Shown here one piece after another: positions 53,541 to 62,468 of a stretch of 64,000 nucleotides of DNA. Numbering within the stretch: the stretch's first letter is position 1; each line of letters opens with the position of its first letter. A program made the position numbers and the translations under genes. The notes beneath the pieces were generated by a model. That model was not told where the DNA came from and ran no database searches. It was given only the letters and a program-made list of their open reading frames with translations. Origin of the DNA: Bradyrhizobium sp. U87765 SZCCT0048 (GTDB lineage Bacteria > Pseudomonadota > Alphaproteobacteria > Rhizobiales > Xanthobacteraceae). The DNA is taken from positions 1,860,001 through 1,924,000 of the forward strand of contig NZ_JAFCMM010000001.1 of NCBI RefSeq assembly GCF_018131225.1. The letters run 5' to 3'.

Positions 53541-54263
53541 TCACGACATTCCGAGATAGGCGCGCTGAATCTCGGGGTTATTCAGCAATTCGCGGCTCGG
53601 TCCGTGCAGCACGATCGATCCGCTCTCCAGAACGTAGCCGCGATTGCTCAACGCGAGGGATTTCGCCACATTCTGCTCCACCAGCAGCACCGTGATGCCC
53701 TGCTCATGCAGGGCTTTCACCACGCCGAACATCACATCCGTCAAGGCAGGCGACAGCCCGATCGACGGCTCGTCGAACATGACGATCTCGGGCTTCGACA
53801 TGATCGCGCGCCCGATGGCCAGCATCTGCTGCTCGCCGCCGGAGAGCGTTCCGGCCAGTTGCCGCCTGCGCTCCCGCAGTCTCCCGAACAGTCGATAGAC
53901 GAACTCCAGCGTCTCGTGCCGGCTGGCTCTTGCGCGTTCGAGCGATCCGCCGAGCTGCAAATTCTCCTCGACGGACAGATTTCCGAACAATTGCCGGCCT
54001 TCGGCGACCTGCGCAAGGCCGCGTTCGCAGACGTCCCATGGCGGCAGTCCGGAGATGTCGACGCCGTTCATTTTCACGATGCCGCTCGACGAGCGCACGA
54101 TGCCGGCGATCGACCTGATCAGCGACGTCTTTCCGGCGCCATTCGCGCCCACGACACAGATCAATTCGCCCCTGTGGACCTGCAGCGAGACACCGGTCAG
54201 GGCGTTAGAGCCATCATATGCAACGCAAAGGCCGTCGATCGACAGAAGCACGGGGTCACCCAT
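53541..54263 (-). CDS. livF: Branched-chain amino acid-type ABC transporter ATPase (LivF)
   Basis: 240 aa. Walker A GANGAGKTS, signature LSGGEQQMLAIGRAI and Walker B VMFDEPSIGLSP. Start chosen at the ATG with GGGAG upstream; it overlaps the LivG stop by 8 nt. One of two ATPases driving uptake through LivH/LivM. Confidence 0.92.
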   Translation of the reverse strand: MGDPVLLSIDGLCVAYDGSNALTGVSLQVHRGELICVVGANGAGKTSLIRSIAGIVRSSSGIVKMNGVDISGLPPWDVCERGLAQVAEGRQLFGNLSVEENLQLGGSLERARASRHETLEFVYRLFGRLRERRRQLAGTLSGGEQQMLAIGRAIMSKPEIVMFDEPSIGLSPALTDVMFGVVKALHEQGITVLLVEQNVAKSLALSNRGYVLESGSIVLHGPSRELLNNPEIQRAYLGMS

Positions 54264-54981
54264 GGAAGCCAGCTCCCAGATAGCTTTCCACGACCTTGGG
54301 GTCCGCGACGACGTCCCCCGGCCTTCCCTCCGCGATCTTCGCGCCATGGTGAAGCACGATCACGGTCGAGGCGATCTCCATGACGATCCTCATCACGTGT
54401 TCGACGAGGAGGATCGTCAGCCCGCCCGCGGCGAGCTTCTGGAGCACACGAACCACCCCTGCGGCCTCGGTCGGCCGAAGGCCGGCCATCACCTCGTCCA
54501 GCAGCAGCAGCCTGGGGCGGGTGGACAACGCCTTGGCCGTTTCCAGCATCTTGCGATCCGGCAGCGTCAACTGATCCGTCCGCGCGTCGGCCTTGCCGGC
54601 GAGCCCGACGCTGTCCAGAGCCTCGTACGCCGTCGCCCTCGCTTCGTTGACATGCGTGGTCCAGCTGAAGGCCCCGACCATCGCGTTTTCGATGACCGAC
54701 ATATCGCGCATCGGCCGCACGATCTGGAAGGTTCTCGCGATCCCCATCCGGCAGACGATTTCAGGCGGCGTATTCTCGATCGGGCGCCCCTCGAAGACGA
54801 CCTGACCACCGGTTGGCCGCAGCGCACCCGCAACGAGATTGAAGCATGTCGTCTTTCCCGCCCCGTTCGGCCCGATCAGCGCGGTAATACGGCCGGCCGT
54901 CAGGGAAAAACTGACGTCGTTCACCGCCATCAGACCCCCGAAGGATCGGGAGAGGTGTCGGACCTCGAGCAGGGGCGTCAT
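54256..54981 (-). CDS. livG: Branched-chain amino acid-type ABC transporter ATPase (LivG)
   Basis: 241 aa. Walker A GPNGAGKTT, the LivG-specific ARTFQIVRPM block, LLLDEVMAGLRPTEAAG as Walker B with a long C-terminal helix, and the final LivG-type VVADPKVVESYLG. The signature region reads LTLPDRKMLETAKAL instead of LSGGQ, a variant common in LivG. ATG overlaps the LivM stop (ATGA). Confidence 0.92.
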   Translation of the reverse strand: MTPLLEVRHLSRSFGGLMAVNDVSFSLTAGRITALIGPNGAGKTTCFNLVAGALRPTGGQVVFEGRPIENTPPEIVCRMGIARTFQIVRPMRDMSVIENAMVGAFSWTTHVNEARATAYEALDSVGLAGKADARTDQLTLPDRKMLETAKALSTRPRLLLLDEVMAGLRPTEAAGVVRVLQKLAAGGLTILLVEHVMRIVMEIASTVIVLHHGAKIAEGRPGDVVADPKVVESYLGAGFHG

Positions 54982-55979
54982 TTCCCGACCTTCCTCGGTT
55001 GCGGCAACCACATCGAGCGCGGCGTCCGGGCAGCCTGGCAGCGCCTGACGATCGCCGGCCAGATGCCGTTCGGCAGGAACCAGACGACCAGAACCAGAAC
55101 GACCCCATAGGCGATGCTGTTCAGCCCCGGGATCCGAAGACTGTCGCCAAGCGCACTCATCAGGTGGTTGAGAGGAATGGCCGTGAGCGCCCCGACCAGC
55201 GGACCGAATGTCGTGCCAAGGCCACCGACCACGGGCCCGATCAGAACGTCGACGGAGAGGCCCATGCCCATGATCGAATCCGGGAATATCGCCCCCTGCA
55301 CAAGGGCCAGTATTCCGCCGCCGATGGCCGCCGCCGCGGCGGATATCGCGATCACAAGAATCTTGTGCCGGAATGTGCGGACGCCGAGCGCGCGTGCCGC
55401 CTGCTCATCATCCCGCATCGCCCGCCAGACATATCCGAGATACGATCGTGAGATCAGGTCCGTTCCGATGATCCCCACCGCCGCCAGACCAAGCGCGACA
55501 AAGTAGTAGAAGCGCGCGTCTCCCCGCAGCATCACGATATCGATCGTGCTCGTCGGCGCGGGAAAGAACAGCCCCTGCATCGCGCCGACGAATTCCCAGC
55601 CACCAAACACGATCCGGGCGAACTCCGCCGCGGCGATCGTCAGCAGCGCGAAATAGATGCCGCGCACTTCGAACCGGAAGCTCAGCCACGCCAGCACCGC
55701 ACCGACCGATCCGGCGATGCACGTCCCGAGCAGGAGGCCGATCCACGGTGAAATACCGTACTTCACGTCGAGGACGCCGACCGAATAGGCGCCGAGGCCG
55801 ACAAAGAGGGCGTGGCCGATCGAGAGCTGCCCGCCGATCCCGAGCATCAAATTCCAGGACTGGCCGAGGAACGTGAACAGCAGCACGAGCGTCATTAACG
55901 AGATGAGGTACGAACTCGCCACTGCGCCGATCAAAGCCAGCACGGCAAAGACCGTTGCTCCGGCAAGCCATCGCTTCAT
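54978..55979 (-). CDS. livM: Branched-chain amino acid-type ABC permease (LivM)
   Basis: 333 aa, about 8-10 membrane helices. Family blocks: GIGGQLSIGHALFVGLGAYSVG, FRFEVRGIYFALLTIAAAEFARI and RALGVRTFRHKILVIAISAAAAAIGG, the cytosolic EAA-like loop. It follows LivH by 13 nt. Confidence 0.92.
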   Translation of the reverse strand: MKRWLAGATVFAVLALIGAVASSYLISLMTLVLLFTFLGQSWNLMLGIGGQLSIGHALFVGLGAYSVGVLDVKYGISPWIGLLLGTCIAGSVGAVLAWLSFRFEVRGIYFALLTIAAAEFARIVFGGWEFVGAMQGLFFPAPTSTIDIVMLRGDARFYYFVALGLAAVGIIGTDLISRSYLGYVWRAMRDDEQAARALGVRTFRHKILVIAISAAAAAIGGGILALVQGAIFPDSIMGMGLSVDVLIGPVVGGLGTTFGPLVGALTAIPLNHLMSALGDSLRIPGLNSIAYGVVLVLVVWFLPNGIWPAIVRRCQAARTPRSMWLPQPRKVGK

Positions 55980-55992
55980 GTCCGCGGTATCC

Positions 55993-56862
55993 TCAGATCT
56001 CTCTCGCACCAAAGAACCCTCTCGGACGGAAAATCAGGATGATGATCAGCAGTGCATAGGGAAGCGCAGTCTTCATCGAAGGCGTGAACATCAGTGCGGC
56101 GATGGCTTCGGCCACACCGATGACCAGTCCCCCCAGAAGCGCTCCACCGAAGCTGCCGAGGCCGCCGACGATCACCGTCACAAAGGCCAGCAGGGTGAAG
56201 TCGACCGCCAGATAGGGCTGGGCGTCGAACAGCGGCGAGATCAATGCGCCGGCGACGCCCGCGCAGGCCGCACCGATGCCAAAGGTCACCGCATAGATGC
56301 GGGGGATGTTCAGGCCGACGATCAGGCCACCCAGCCGATTGTCGGCGGCGGCTCGCAACGAGCGACCAAACGACGAAAACTTCAGGTACGCTCCCAGCAA
56401 GGCAATGAGCAGCGCGGCGGTCGCCGCAGCCTGAAGTCGCGCCAGATCCAGCGCGACGACACCGAGCGATATGGTCTGAAACGACAGCTGGGACGCCGTG
56501 GGGCGTGGATCCGGTCCGAAGGCCACCAGCAGCGCACCGCTGAAGAGCAGCGATAGGCCGATGAAGACGATGAACTGATCGTGTTGCGGCCGATTGACGA
56601 ACCGTTTGACGATCAGGATTTCCAAAAGATATCCGAAAATGAACATCGCGACCGCCGAGATGGCTGCAGCAGCGATGATCGGAATGTCCCAGAGACGAAC
56701 GGTCCAGTAGCCGACATAGACGCCGAAAACGACCATCTCGCCATGCGCGAAGTTGACGACCCGCATGACGCCGAAAATGATCGTCAGGCCGAGCGCCACG
56801 AGGCCGTACACCAGCCCCAGCAGAATGCCGCTCGCGAGAACGTTGAGCCAGAGCGACAGCAT
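55993..56862 (-). CDS. livH: Branched-chain amino acid-type ABC permease (LivH)
   Basis: 289 aa, about 8 membrane helices. Start LVYGLVALGLTIIFGVMRVVNFAHGEM is the LivH hallmark; FGRSLRAAADNRLGGLIVGLNI is the cytosolic coupling loop. The ATG at 56862 has a G-rich ribosome site and touches the stop of a short upstream frame (TGATG). A much longer in-frame extension to 57462 lies in another gene and is not real. Confidence 0.92.
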   Translation of the reverse strand: MLSLWLNVLASGILLGLVYGLVALGLTIIFGVMRVVNFAHGEMVVFGVYVGYWTVRLWDIPIIAAAAISAVAMFIFGYLLEILIVKRFVNRPQHDQFIVFIGLSLLFSGALLVAFGPDPRPTASQLSFQTISLGVVALDLARLQAAATAALLIALLGAYLKFSSFGRSLRAAADNRLGGLIVGLNIPRIYAVTFGIGAACAGVAGALISPLFDAQPYLAVDFTLLAFVTVIVGGLGSFGGALLGGLVIGVAEAIAALMFTPSMKTALPYALLIIILIFRPRGFFGAREI

Positions 56863-57011
56863 CAGCGCCCCCCGGCCGGGGCGGACGCACATCGCGTCAC
56901 CGCGATATCCGCAGCGGGGACTGCCCGCGCCGATGTCACCTTGCGCGCCTCCGCGATCTTGCAGCGGATGCGCCGACCGGCACCACCGACGCTCATCCTG
57001 ACTTCGGACAT
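56862..57011 (-). CDS. Possible short protein coupled to livH
   Basis: 49 aa from an ATG with GGAG 10 nt upstream, ending in TGATG that overlaps the livH start. Composition is ordinary but I recognise no family. It fills the 260-base gap between the flavin reductase and livH and may be a leader or remnant of a larger gene. Confidence 0.25.
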   Translation of the reverse strand: MSEVRMSVGGAGRRIRCKIAEARKVTSARAVPAADIAVTRCASAPAGGR

Positions 57012-57122
57012 CAGAACCGGCTCCAAAGTTGTCGACTTGATCGATGCTTTCACACAGGAGACCGGACCGGCGACGATCCGCACGACTTTCAGGGCACGCG
57101 GAAGATCCCCGTCCCGCGCCCC

Positions 57123-57650
57123 TCAGCGCCTGGGTACGGTGAACTCGCCCTGCACATAGACGAGAGGTTCGCGATCCGCGCTGGTCGCCTGTGCAACCAC
57201 CTCCCCGATGAAGATCGTGTGGCTGCCTGCGTCGTATGAGTCGCAGACGCGGCAATCGAAGGCGCAGATCGCATCGGCGAGAACCGGGGACCCCGTCGCA
57301 AGCTCGCGCCACAACCCGTCGGCAAAACGCATGTCGCCCTTGCTGCCGTCCTGCCCTGCGAACGACTTCGCCAGCGAAGCATGCTCGGCGGCGAGGATGT
57401 TCCAGCAGAACGCTGCGCCCTGCTCGATGGTATCGTGAGCCCCGGCGGACTTGTTGACACACACGAGCACACGCGAGGGCTCGGTCGACAGCGAACAGCC
57501 CGCCGTCAGCGTCAGGCCATGCCTGCCTGGCCGCTGTCCCGTGGTGACGATGGAGACCGCACCCGGCACATTGCGCATCGCGCTGCGAAAATCCGCGCTG
57601 CTGAAAACCAGGGGTTCCTGATTTGGCATCGGTCGCACTCGAAGATTCAT
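57123..57650 (-). CDS. Flavin reductase domain protein
   Basis: 175 aa, split-barrel flavin reductase: FRSAMRNVPGAVSIVTT, LTLTAGCSLSTEPSRVLVCVNKSAGAHD and CRVCDSYDAGSHTIFIGEV. GGGG lies ahead of the ATG. Likely provides FMNH2 to the luciferase-like monooxygenase of the same island (50488-51618). Related only at family level to the reductase beside luxI. Confidence 0.88.
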   Translation of the reverse strand: MNLRVRPMPNQEPLVFSSADFRSAMRNVPGAVSIVTTGQRPGRHGLTLTAGCSLSTEPSRVLVCVNKSAGAHDTIEQGAAFCWNILAAEHASLAKSFAGQDGSKGDMRFADGLWRELATGSPVLADAICAFDCRVCDSYDAGSHTIFIGEVVAQATSADREPLVYVQGEFTVPRR

Positions 57651-57699
57651 GGTGATAGCCCCTGATATATGGAACCGGCGATGTCCGGCGCGGCGACCG

Positions 57700-58056
57700 T
57701 CAGCCCTGCCTGGGTGCAGCCTGAAACAGCTGAAGCGTGTTGTTGTGCGGGTCGCTGAGATGGGCGACCCGACCATGCGCGCCCATGTCCCGGATTTCAC
57801 CGAGCACCCTGGCGCCCAGCGTCTGCGCCCGCGCGATGGTCGTTTCCAGATCACCGACCTCAAACACGAGAACCGCATTCGGCGATTGTTCGGAGGCCGA
57901 TTCAGCCGGGCTGGCGACACAAAAAGCCGTCGGATCTCCGATGAACTGAATCCACTTGCCGCGGTCCGCGAAGCGTATCGTCAGTCCGAGGGCCTCGTAG
58001 AACGCGGCCAGTCCCTCGGGATCGACGGCCGTCAGATAGACCTGCTTGAGCTTCAT
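57700..58056 (-). CDS. VOC-family (glyoxalase/bleomycin-resistance fold) protein
   Basis: 118 aa. Two beta-alpha-beta3 repeats: KLKQVYLTAVDPEGLAAFYEAL at the start and the end SDPHNNTLQLFQ, with the usual metal-site Glu replaced by Gln in the last strand (LQLFQ). Could be an isomerase, a dioxygenase-like enzyme or a binding protein. First gene of the minus-strand island. Confidence 0.82.
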   Translation of the reverse strand: MKLKQVYLTAVDPEGLAAFYEALGLTIRFADRGKWIQFIGDPTAFCVASPAESASEQSPNAVLVFEVGDLETTIARAQTLGARVLGEIRDMGAHGRVAHLSDPHNNTLQLFQAAPRQG

Positions 58057-58639
58057 GTCCTCTTTCCCGCTTTTTGAACGGGCTGCCGGCCTGCGACCGC
58101 CGCAGGCCCCGATTGTCCTGCGATCGTCGCACCGCTGCCCCGGCATGAATGCCCGAAGAGTCCATGGCTCATCTGGCAGGTGCAGCATTTTCTGCCGCAT
58201 CACCTCGGCTTTGGCATCGTGGCCTATCGGGTGTTGGCTCGCCCGGGCGCTCTGTCCCGGCTGGGCTCTCGTCCGCTTTGGAGGCGCGCCGGTGACGAAC
58301 GGTCACAACCCTCGCGGCCAAGACAAGTGAGAGCGACGGGACGCTCATGACGCATTCGCGATCCCCAGCCGGGCCGTTCGACAATCCGCCAGGCCGTTTT
58401 CCGGTGGGGCCGTTCGCGAATGAGACCTGGGGATCAGAAGCTTCAGGCCAGCGCGTGAGTGGCTGACTCGTCTCCATGGACGGCCGCGGAAATTGACCGT
58501 TTTTGACTATATGTCGTCATTTTATCGAAATTCGTACGGCCGCATCTGCGGTTAGCATGGCTGTCATGGAGATGTCACCACGCGAACAACGCGTGGGATC
58601 GGACCTCGATGAGGCCGCAGTTATCCGGGGAGGACTCGC
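58057..58639. other. Divergent intergenic region before the Lrp regulator
   Basis: About 580 bases between the VOC gene and the Lrp gene. No convincing gene. It should contain the promoter of the large minus-strand island and of the Lrp gene, and so is the natural target of the Lrp protein. An AT-rich patch lies around 58495-58540. Confidence 0.5.
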
Positions 58640-59266
58640 ATGACAACGACCGCTCTCGACAGGATCGATATCAAGATCCTGAATGAACTGCAGCAGAACG
58701 CCAGTCTGACCAATGTCGAGCTGGCCTCGCGCGTCAATCTTTCGCCCTCTCCCTGCCTGGCCCGCGTTCGCACGCTCGAAAAGCTCGGCGTGATCGACCG
58801 GCGCATCGCCGTTCTGGATCCGGCCGTTCTCGGCATCGGCGTCATCGCCTTCATCCAGATCAGGCTCGAGAAGCAGGTCCAGCTCTCGCTCGAGAACTTC
58901 ACGCGCTCGATCGATCGTCTGAGCCAGGTGATGGAGTGCTATCTGATGACCGGAGACAGCGACTATCTGCTCCGCGTGATGGTGTCCGATGTCGATGCTC
59001 TCGAAGACCTCATCGTCAACAAGCTGTCGCGCATCCCCGGTGTCGCCAGCATACGCTCCAACCTCGCCTTGAAGCGGATTTCCCACAAGACGGTGCTGCC
59101 CATCGACTCGAACCGGCCCGTCCAGATCAGACCAGGCAATCCCGGTTCCAGACGCGCCGACAGACCGGCGAAGCCGCATTACGATGCGACTCTTCAGGCC
59201 CACCTGGACGATGGCAGAAGCATCGAGACCTCACGCGCGCTCGATCACAATGCAGCCGGCCTCTAG
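58640..59266 (+). CDS. Lrp/AsnC-family regulator
   Basis: 208 aa. N-terminal HTH (LDRIDIKILNELQQNASLTNVELASRVNLSPSPCLARVRTLEKLGVI) and C-terminal RAM ligand domain (about 65-155). About 45 extra residues follow the normal end and are hydrophilic. GGGGAGG precedes the ATG. It diverges from the VOC-LivH-enzyme island and is its probable regulator. Confidence 0.92.
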   Translation: MTTTALDRIDIKILNELQQNASLTNVELASRVNLSPSPCLARVRTLEKLGVIDRRIAVLDPAVLGIGVIAFIQIRLEKQVQLSLENFTRSIDRLSQVMECYLMTGDSDYLLRVMVSDVDALEDLIVNKLSRIPGVASIRSNLALKRISHKTVLPIDSNRPVQIRPGNPGSRRADRPAKPHYDATLQAHLDDGRSIETSRALDHNAAGL

Positions 59267-60069
59267 CGGCCGGATTCGAATCTCTGCCGGGTCGAGAAAT
59301 ACCGCGCCGGCGATTTGCCGAGCGCCTTCCTGAACATCGTGATGAAGGCGCTCACGGATTCGTAGCCGAGAACCTCCGATACCGACTGCACGGACTCGCC
59401 GGCGGCCAGACGCTGCAACGCGATGATGATGTGAAGCTGCTGACGCCAGCGACCGAAGGTCATGCCGGTCTCGGCAACGACGAGCCGCATCAAGGTCCGC
59501 TCGCCGAGCGCGATGGCTTCTCCCCATTCCGCGACCGTGCGGCGATCCGCCGGATTTTCCATCAAGGCATCGGCGATCGCCCGCAGTTTCGAATGGCGCG
59601 TCACCGGAAGATGCAACTGTTCGGTCGGCATCTCGATCAGCTCGTTGAGCAGAACGGTGACGATGTGCGACGTCGGCCCTTGCGGATCATAGAGAGGCGG
59701 CAGCATCGCCAGGCGATGGATCAGTTCGTTCAGCAGCGGCGTGATCGCCAACGTGCAGCAATCCTTCGGGACGCGGGCCGCATTCATGTCCACATACAGG
59801 AAATGAATGCTCGCATTGGCTGTCGTCCGGTTGCTGTGCGGCATGCCGCCGGGAATCCAGACGCCGCATCGCGGGGGCACCATCCAGAGCCCGCTCGGCG
59901 CCTCGCACGTCACACCTCCGCGGTCCGCCAGAACCAGTTGCCCTTTGCGGTGCATGTGGATCGGAACTTCGTCATTCTTTTCCTGAATATCGACCGCGAG
60001 CGCGACGACCGGACGCTCGAGCGTGTCCGGATCCAGTTCACGGTAATAGTCGAGCAGCGAGCCACGCAT
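59263..60069 (-). CDS. AraC-family regulator with cupin sensor domain (copy 2)
   Basis: 268 aa. Same layout as the regulator at 45518-46381 and clearly its paralogue: both have KGQLV, GLW(I/M)VPPR, VWIP(A/G)G, HSN, MPTEQ, TGMT(Y/F)GRWRQ and SAFITMF(K/R)K blocks. Its last bases overlap the end of the convergent Lrp gene. It diverges from the FUSC efflux operon, which it probably controls. Confidence 0.9.
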   Translation of the reverse strand: MRGSLLDYYRELDPDTLERPVVALAVDIQEKNDEVPIHMHRKGQLVLADRGGVTCEAPSGLWMVPPRCGVWIPGGMPHSNRTTANASIHFLYVDMNAARVPKDCCTLAITPLLNELIHRLAMLPPLYDPQGPTSHIVTVLLNELIEMPTEQLHLPVTRHSKLRAIADALMENPADRRTVAEWGEAIALGERTLMRLVVAETGMTFGRWRQQLHIIIALQRLAAGESVQSVSEVLGYESVSAFITMFRKALGKSPARYFSTRQRFESGR

Positions 60070-60165
60070 CTGTCAGTATTTCGCAATTTTTTGGTAAAGT
60101 AACGAAATTCGCGATGCACGCCAAGTTCTATCGTCCGGCTGCTCCACAGACCCGGCGTAGAACCA

Positions 60166-62253
60166 ATGACACGCATCATCCTGTCCCGGATTTCCGGATT
60201 CATCGCATATCCCGGCACCTTTGATCCGCGGTGGGCGCTGTTCTCGGCCAATTCGTTCATCGCAGCGATGATCGCAACGTATCTGGCGTTCCGTCTCGGC
60301 CTGCAGAGGCCCTCCTGGGCGATGCTGACCGTCTATCTCACGGCACAGCCACTGGCTGGGGCGGTGCGTTCGCGGGCCATCTACCGCCTGCTCGGCACGC
60401 TGCTCGGCGCCTGCGCGGCCCTGGCGCTGGTTCCCATTCTCGCTGATCAGCCAACGCTGATGAGCGTCGCCATCACCGGGTGGGCGGCGCTCTGCCTGTA
60501 CATCTCCCTCCAGGATCGCACACCCCGCGGTTACGCCTTCGTGCTCGCGGGCTACACGGCAACGACTGTCGCGTTCTCGAGCGTCACCGCGCCGCATCTC
60601 GTGTTCGACGTCGCCCTGGCGCGTGTTGAGGAAATCGTGCTCGGCATCTGCTGCGCGACAGCCGTCCATACGCTGCTATTTCCGAGCCATGTCACGGGCG
60701 CTCTGATAACTACGATCGATGCTGCGGTTTGCGATGCCTCGCGCTGGACCGCGGACGTCCTGCTGAACAGCGCTCCCGCTCAAGAGACCTCTGCACGCTG
60801 GCGGCTGGCCGCAGACCTCACCCAGTTCGAAATCCTGTCAACCCACCTTCGCTACGACGCAACCGCCAGCGCGTCGCAGACATGGGCGATCGGAGCTTTG
60901 CAGGACAAACTCGCGCTCGTGCTGCCGATGCTGACTGCGATCGAAGACCATCTCGCCGCGCTCGGCGGGCGGCGCTCGCGCGAGCTGGACCAGCTTCTCA
61001 CGCATCTCGGCGAATGGGCGCGCGATCCAGCTGGATCCCGGCAAACCGTGAACGAGCTGCTGCGACGATGCGCAGACGTCGAGGCCGCATTGCCCGCGGC
61101 GCCGTGCAACTGGGACAGGCTCCTGACCTTGAGCACGATCGCCAAGGCGGCGGCCCTGATCGACGCGCTGGCGGCGACCCGTGCGCTGTCGGCGATGGTC
61201 CACGGATCTCGGGCCGCCTCCGTCTCCGGGGTGACCGCGACATCCGACCATGGTCGCCGCGGCAGACGACTTCTCCATCTCGATCAGGGTCTCGCCGCAT
61301 GGTCCGTCGCAGCCCTGTTTGCTGCCGTCCTTGGCTGTTGTGCGATCTGGATCGCAACCGCATGGCCGGAGGGCGGCGTCGCGGCCCAGATCGCCACGAT
61401 CGCGGCGGCGCTCTACAGCAACCTCGACGATCCCGCTCCGGCCCTGATGTCCACCGCGATCTGGATCGTGGTGTCGCTGCCGATCGCAGCCATCTACCTG
61501 TTCCTGATCTTCCCGGCGATCGACGGCTTCCCGATGCTGGCCGGTGCGCTGGCTCCGCCGTTCCTCATCGTGGGCTACCTGCAGGCTAATCCGCGCCATG
61601 CGCTCAAGGCGCTGACTCTCATTCTCGGCCTGATCGGCGCGCTCGATCTCCAGAACAGGTTCTCGGCCGACTTCGCTGCGTTCGCGAACGTCAACGCGGC
61701 CTCCCTTTTCGGGATCGCGGCCGCATTTCTCGCCGTTCGCCTGTTCCGCTCAGTGAGCGCCAAGAGCGCCGCAAACCGCCTGATCCGCCACGGCTGGGTC
61801 GATCTCGCGATCCTCGCCGGAGTCCGTCGCCCGATGAGCCGGGAGCGCTGGCTCGGCGTGATGCTCGACCGTCTCGGTCTCGTCGTGCCACGACTGGCGA
61901 TGTCCGGCGCGGATGTCGCGGCGGAGGCTGGCCGCTCGCTCGCGGCCCTGCAAATCGGCCTCGATCTGCTGGACTTGAAGTCGGGTTCAGACGGCATGGC
62001 CCAGGCGCAAGGAGAGACCCTCGAGGATCTTCGCACAAGGCTGTCGCACGTCTTCCGCGGGTTCGCATCGGGGAACAGCGAGATCGCCTCCACGGAAGCC
62101 CAGGCGCTGCGCGCGGCAATCGATCGACAACTCCGCCAGCGCTGCGAATGGGCCAGCGCCGCGCAACGACAACAGCTGACCGCACTGGTCGGCCTGCGCC
62201 GCACGCTGTTTCCCCATGCATCGGCGCCGGCCCTCGACGGAGCCACGCAATGA
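60166..62253 (+). CDS. FUSC/AaeB-family efflux membrane protein
   Basis: 695 aa in two membrane halves (about 20-170 and 380-530), each followed by a cytosolic domain, the layout of AaeB-type aromatic-acid exporters. The block RLGLQRPSWAMLTVYLTAQPLAGAVRSRAIYRLLGTLLGA matches the FUSC/PET family. First gene of a three-gene operon with DUF1656 and HlyD proteins, joined by overlapping start-stop codons. Confidence 0.88.
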   Translation: MTRIILSRISGFIAYPGTFDPRWALFSANSFIAAMIATYLAFRLGLQRPSWAMLTVYLTAQPLAGAVRSRAIYRLLGTLLGACAALALVPILADQPTLMSVAITGWAALCLYISLQDRTPRGYAFVLAGYTATTVAFSSVTAPHLVFDVALARVEEIVLGICCATAVHTLLFPSHVTGALITTIDAAVCDASRWTADVLLNSAPAQETSARWRLAADLTQFEILSTHLRYDATASASQTWAIGALQDKLALVLPMLTAIEDHLAALGGRRSRELDQLLTHLGEWARDPAGSRQTVNELLRRCADVEAALPAAPCNWDRLLTLSTIAKAAALIDALAATRALSAMVHGSRAASVSGVTATSDHGRRGRRLLHLDQGLAAWSVAALFAAVLGCCAIWIATAWPEGGVAAQIATIAAALYSNLDDPAPALMSTAIWIVVSLPIAAIYLFLIFPAIDGFPMLAGALAPPFLIVGYLQANPRHALKALTLILGLIGALDLQNRFSADFAAFANVNAASLFGIAAAFLAVRLFRSVSAKSAANRLIRHGWVDLAILAGVRRPMSRERWLGVMLDRLGLVVPRLAMSGADVAAEAGRSLAALQIGLDLLDLKSGSDGMAQAQGETLEDLRTRLSHVFRGFASGNSEIASTEAQALRAAIDRQLRQRCEWASAAQRQQLTALVGLRRTLFPHASAPALDGATQ

Positions 62254-62468
62254 CCGAAGAGATCAGCATTGCCGGCGTGTTCCTGCCGACGTTCGTCGCA
62301 GCCTGTATCTTCGCGCTCGGGCTCGGGGCCATCCTGTCCGCGGCGATCAAGCGCATCGTCTCGCCGCGGATCAACGCCATCGCGTGGCATCCCCTGCTGT
62401 TCGAATTCGCCATCCTCGTGATCCTCGTCGATATCTCCTATGCTTTACTGGGAACACTGCTGCCGTGA
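62250..62468 (+). CDS. DUF1656 (AaeX-like) small membrane protein
   Basis: 72 aa with two hydrophobic helices. The start EISIAGVFLPTF and the RINAIAWHPLLFEFAILVILV block are typical of DUF1656 proteins that accompany FUSC/HlyD pumps. ATGA overlap with the FUSC gene before and GTGA overlap with the HlyD gene after. Confidence 0.88.
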   Translation: MTEEISIAGVFLPTFVAACIFALGLGAILSAAIKRIVSPRINAIAWHPLLFEFAILVILVDISYALLGTLLP

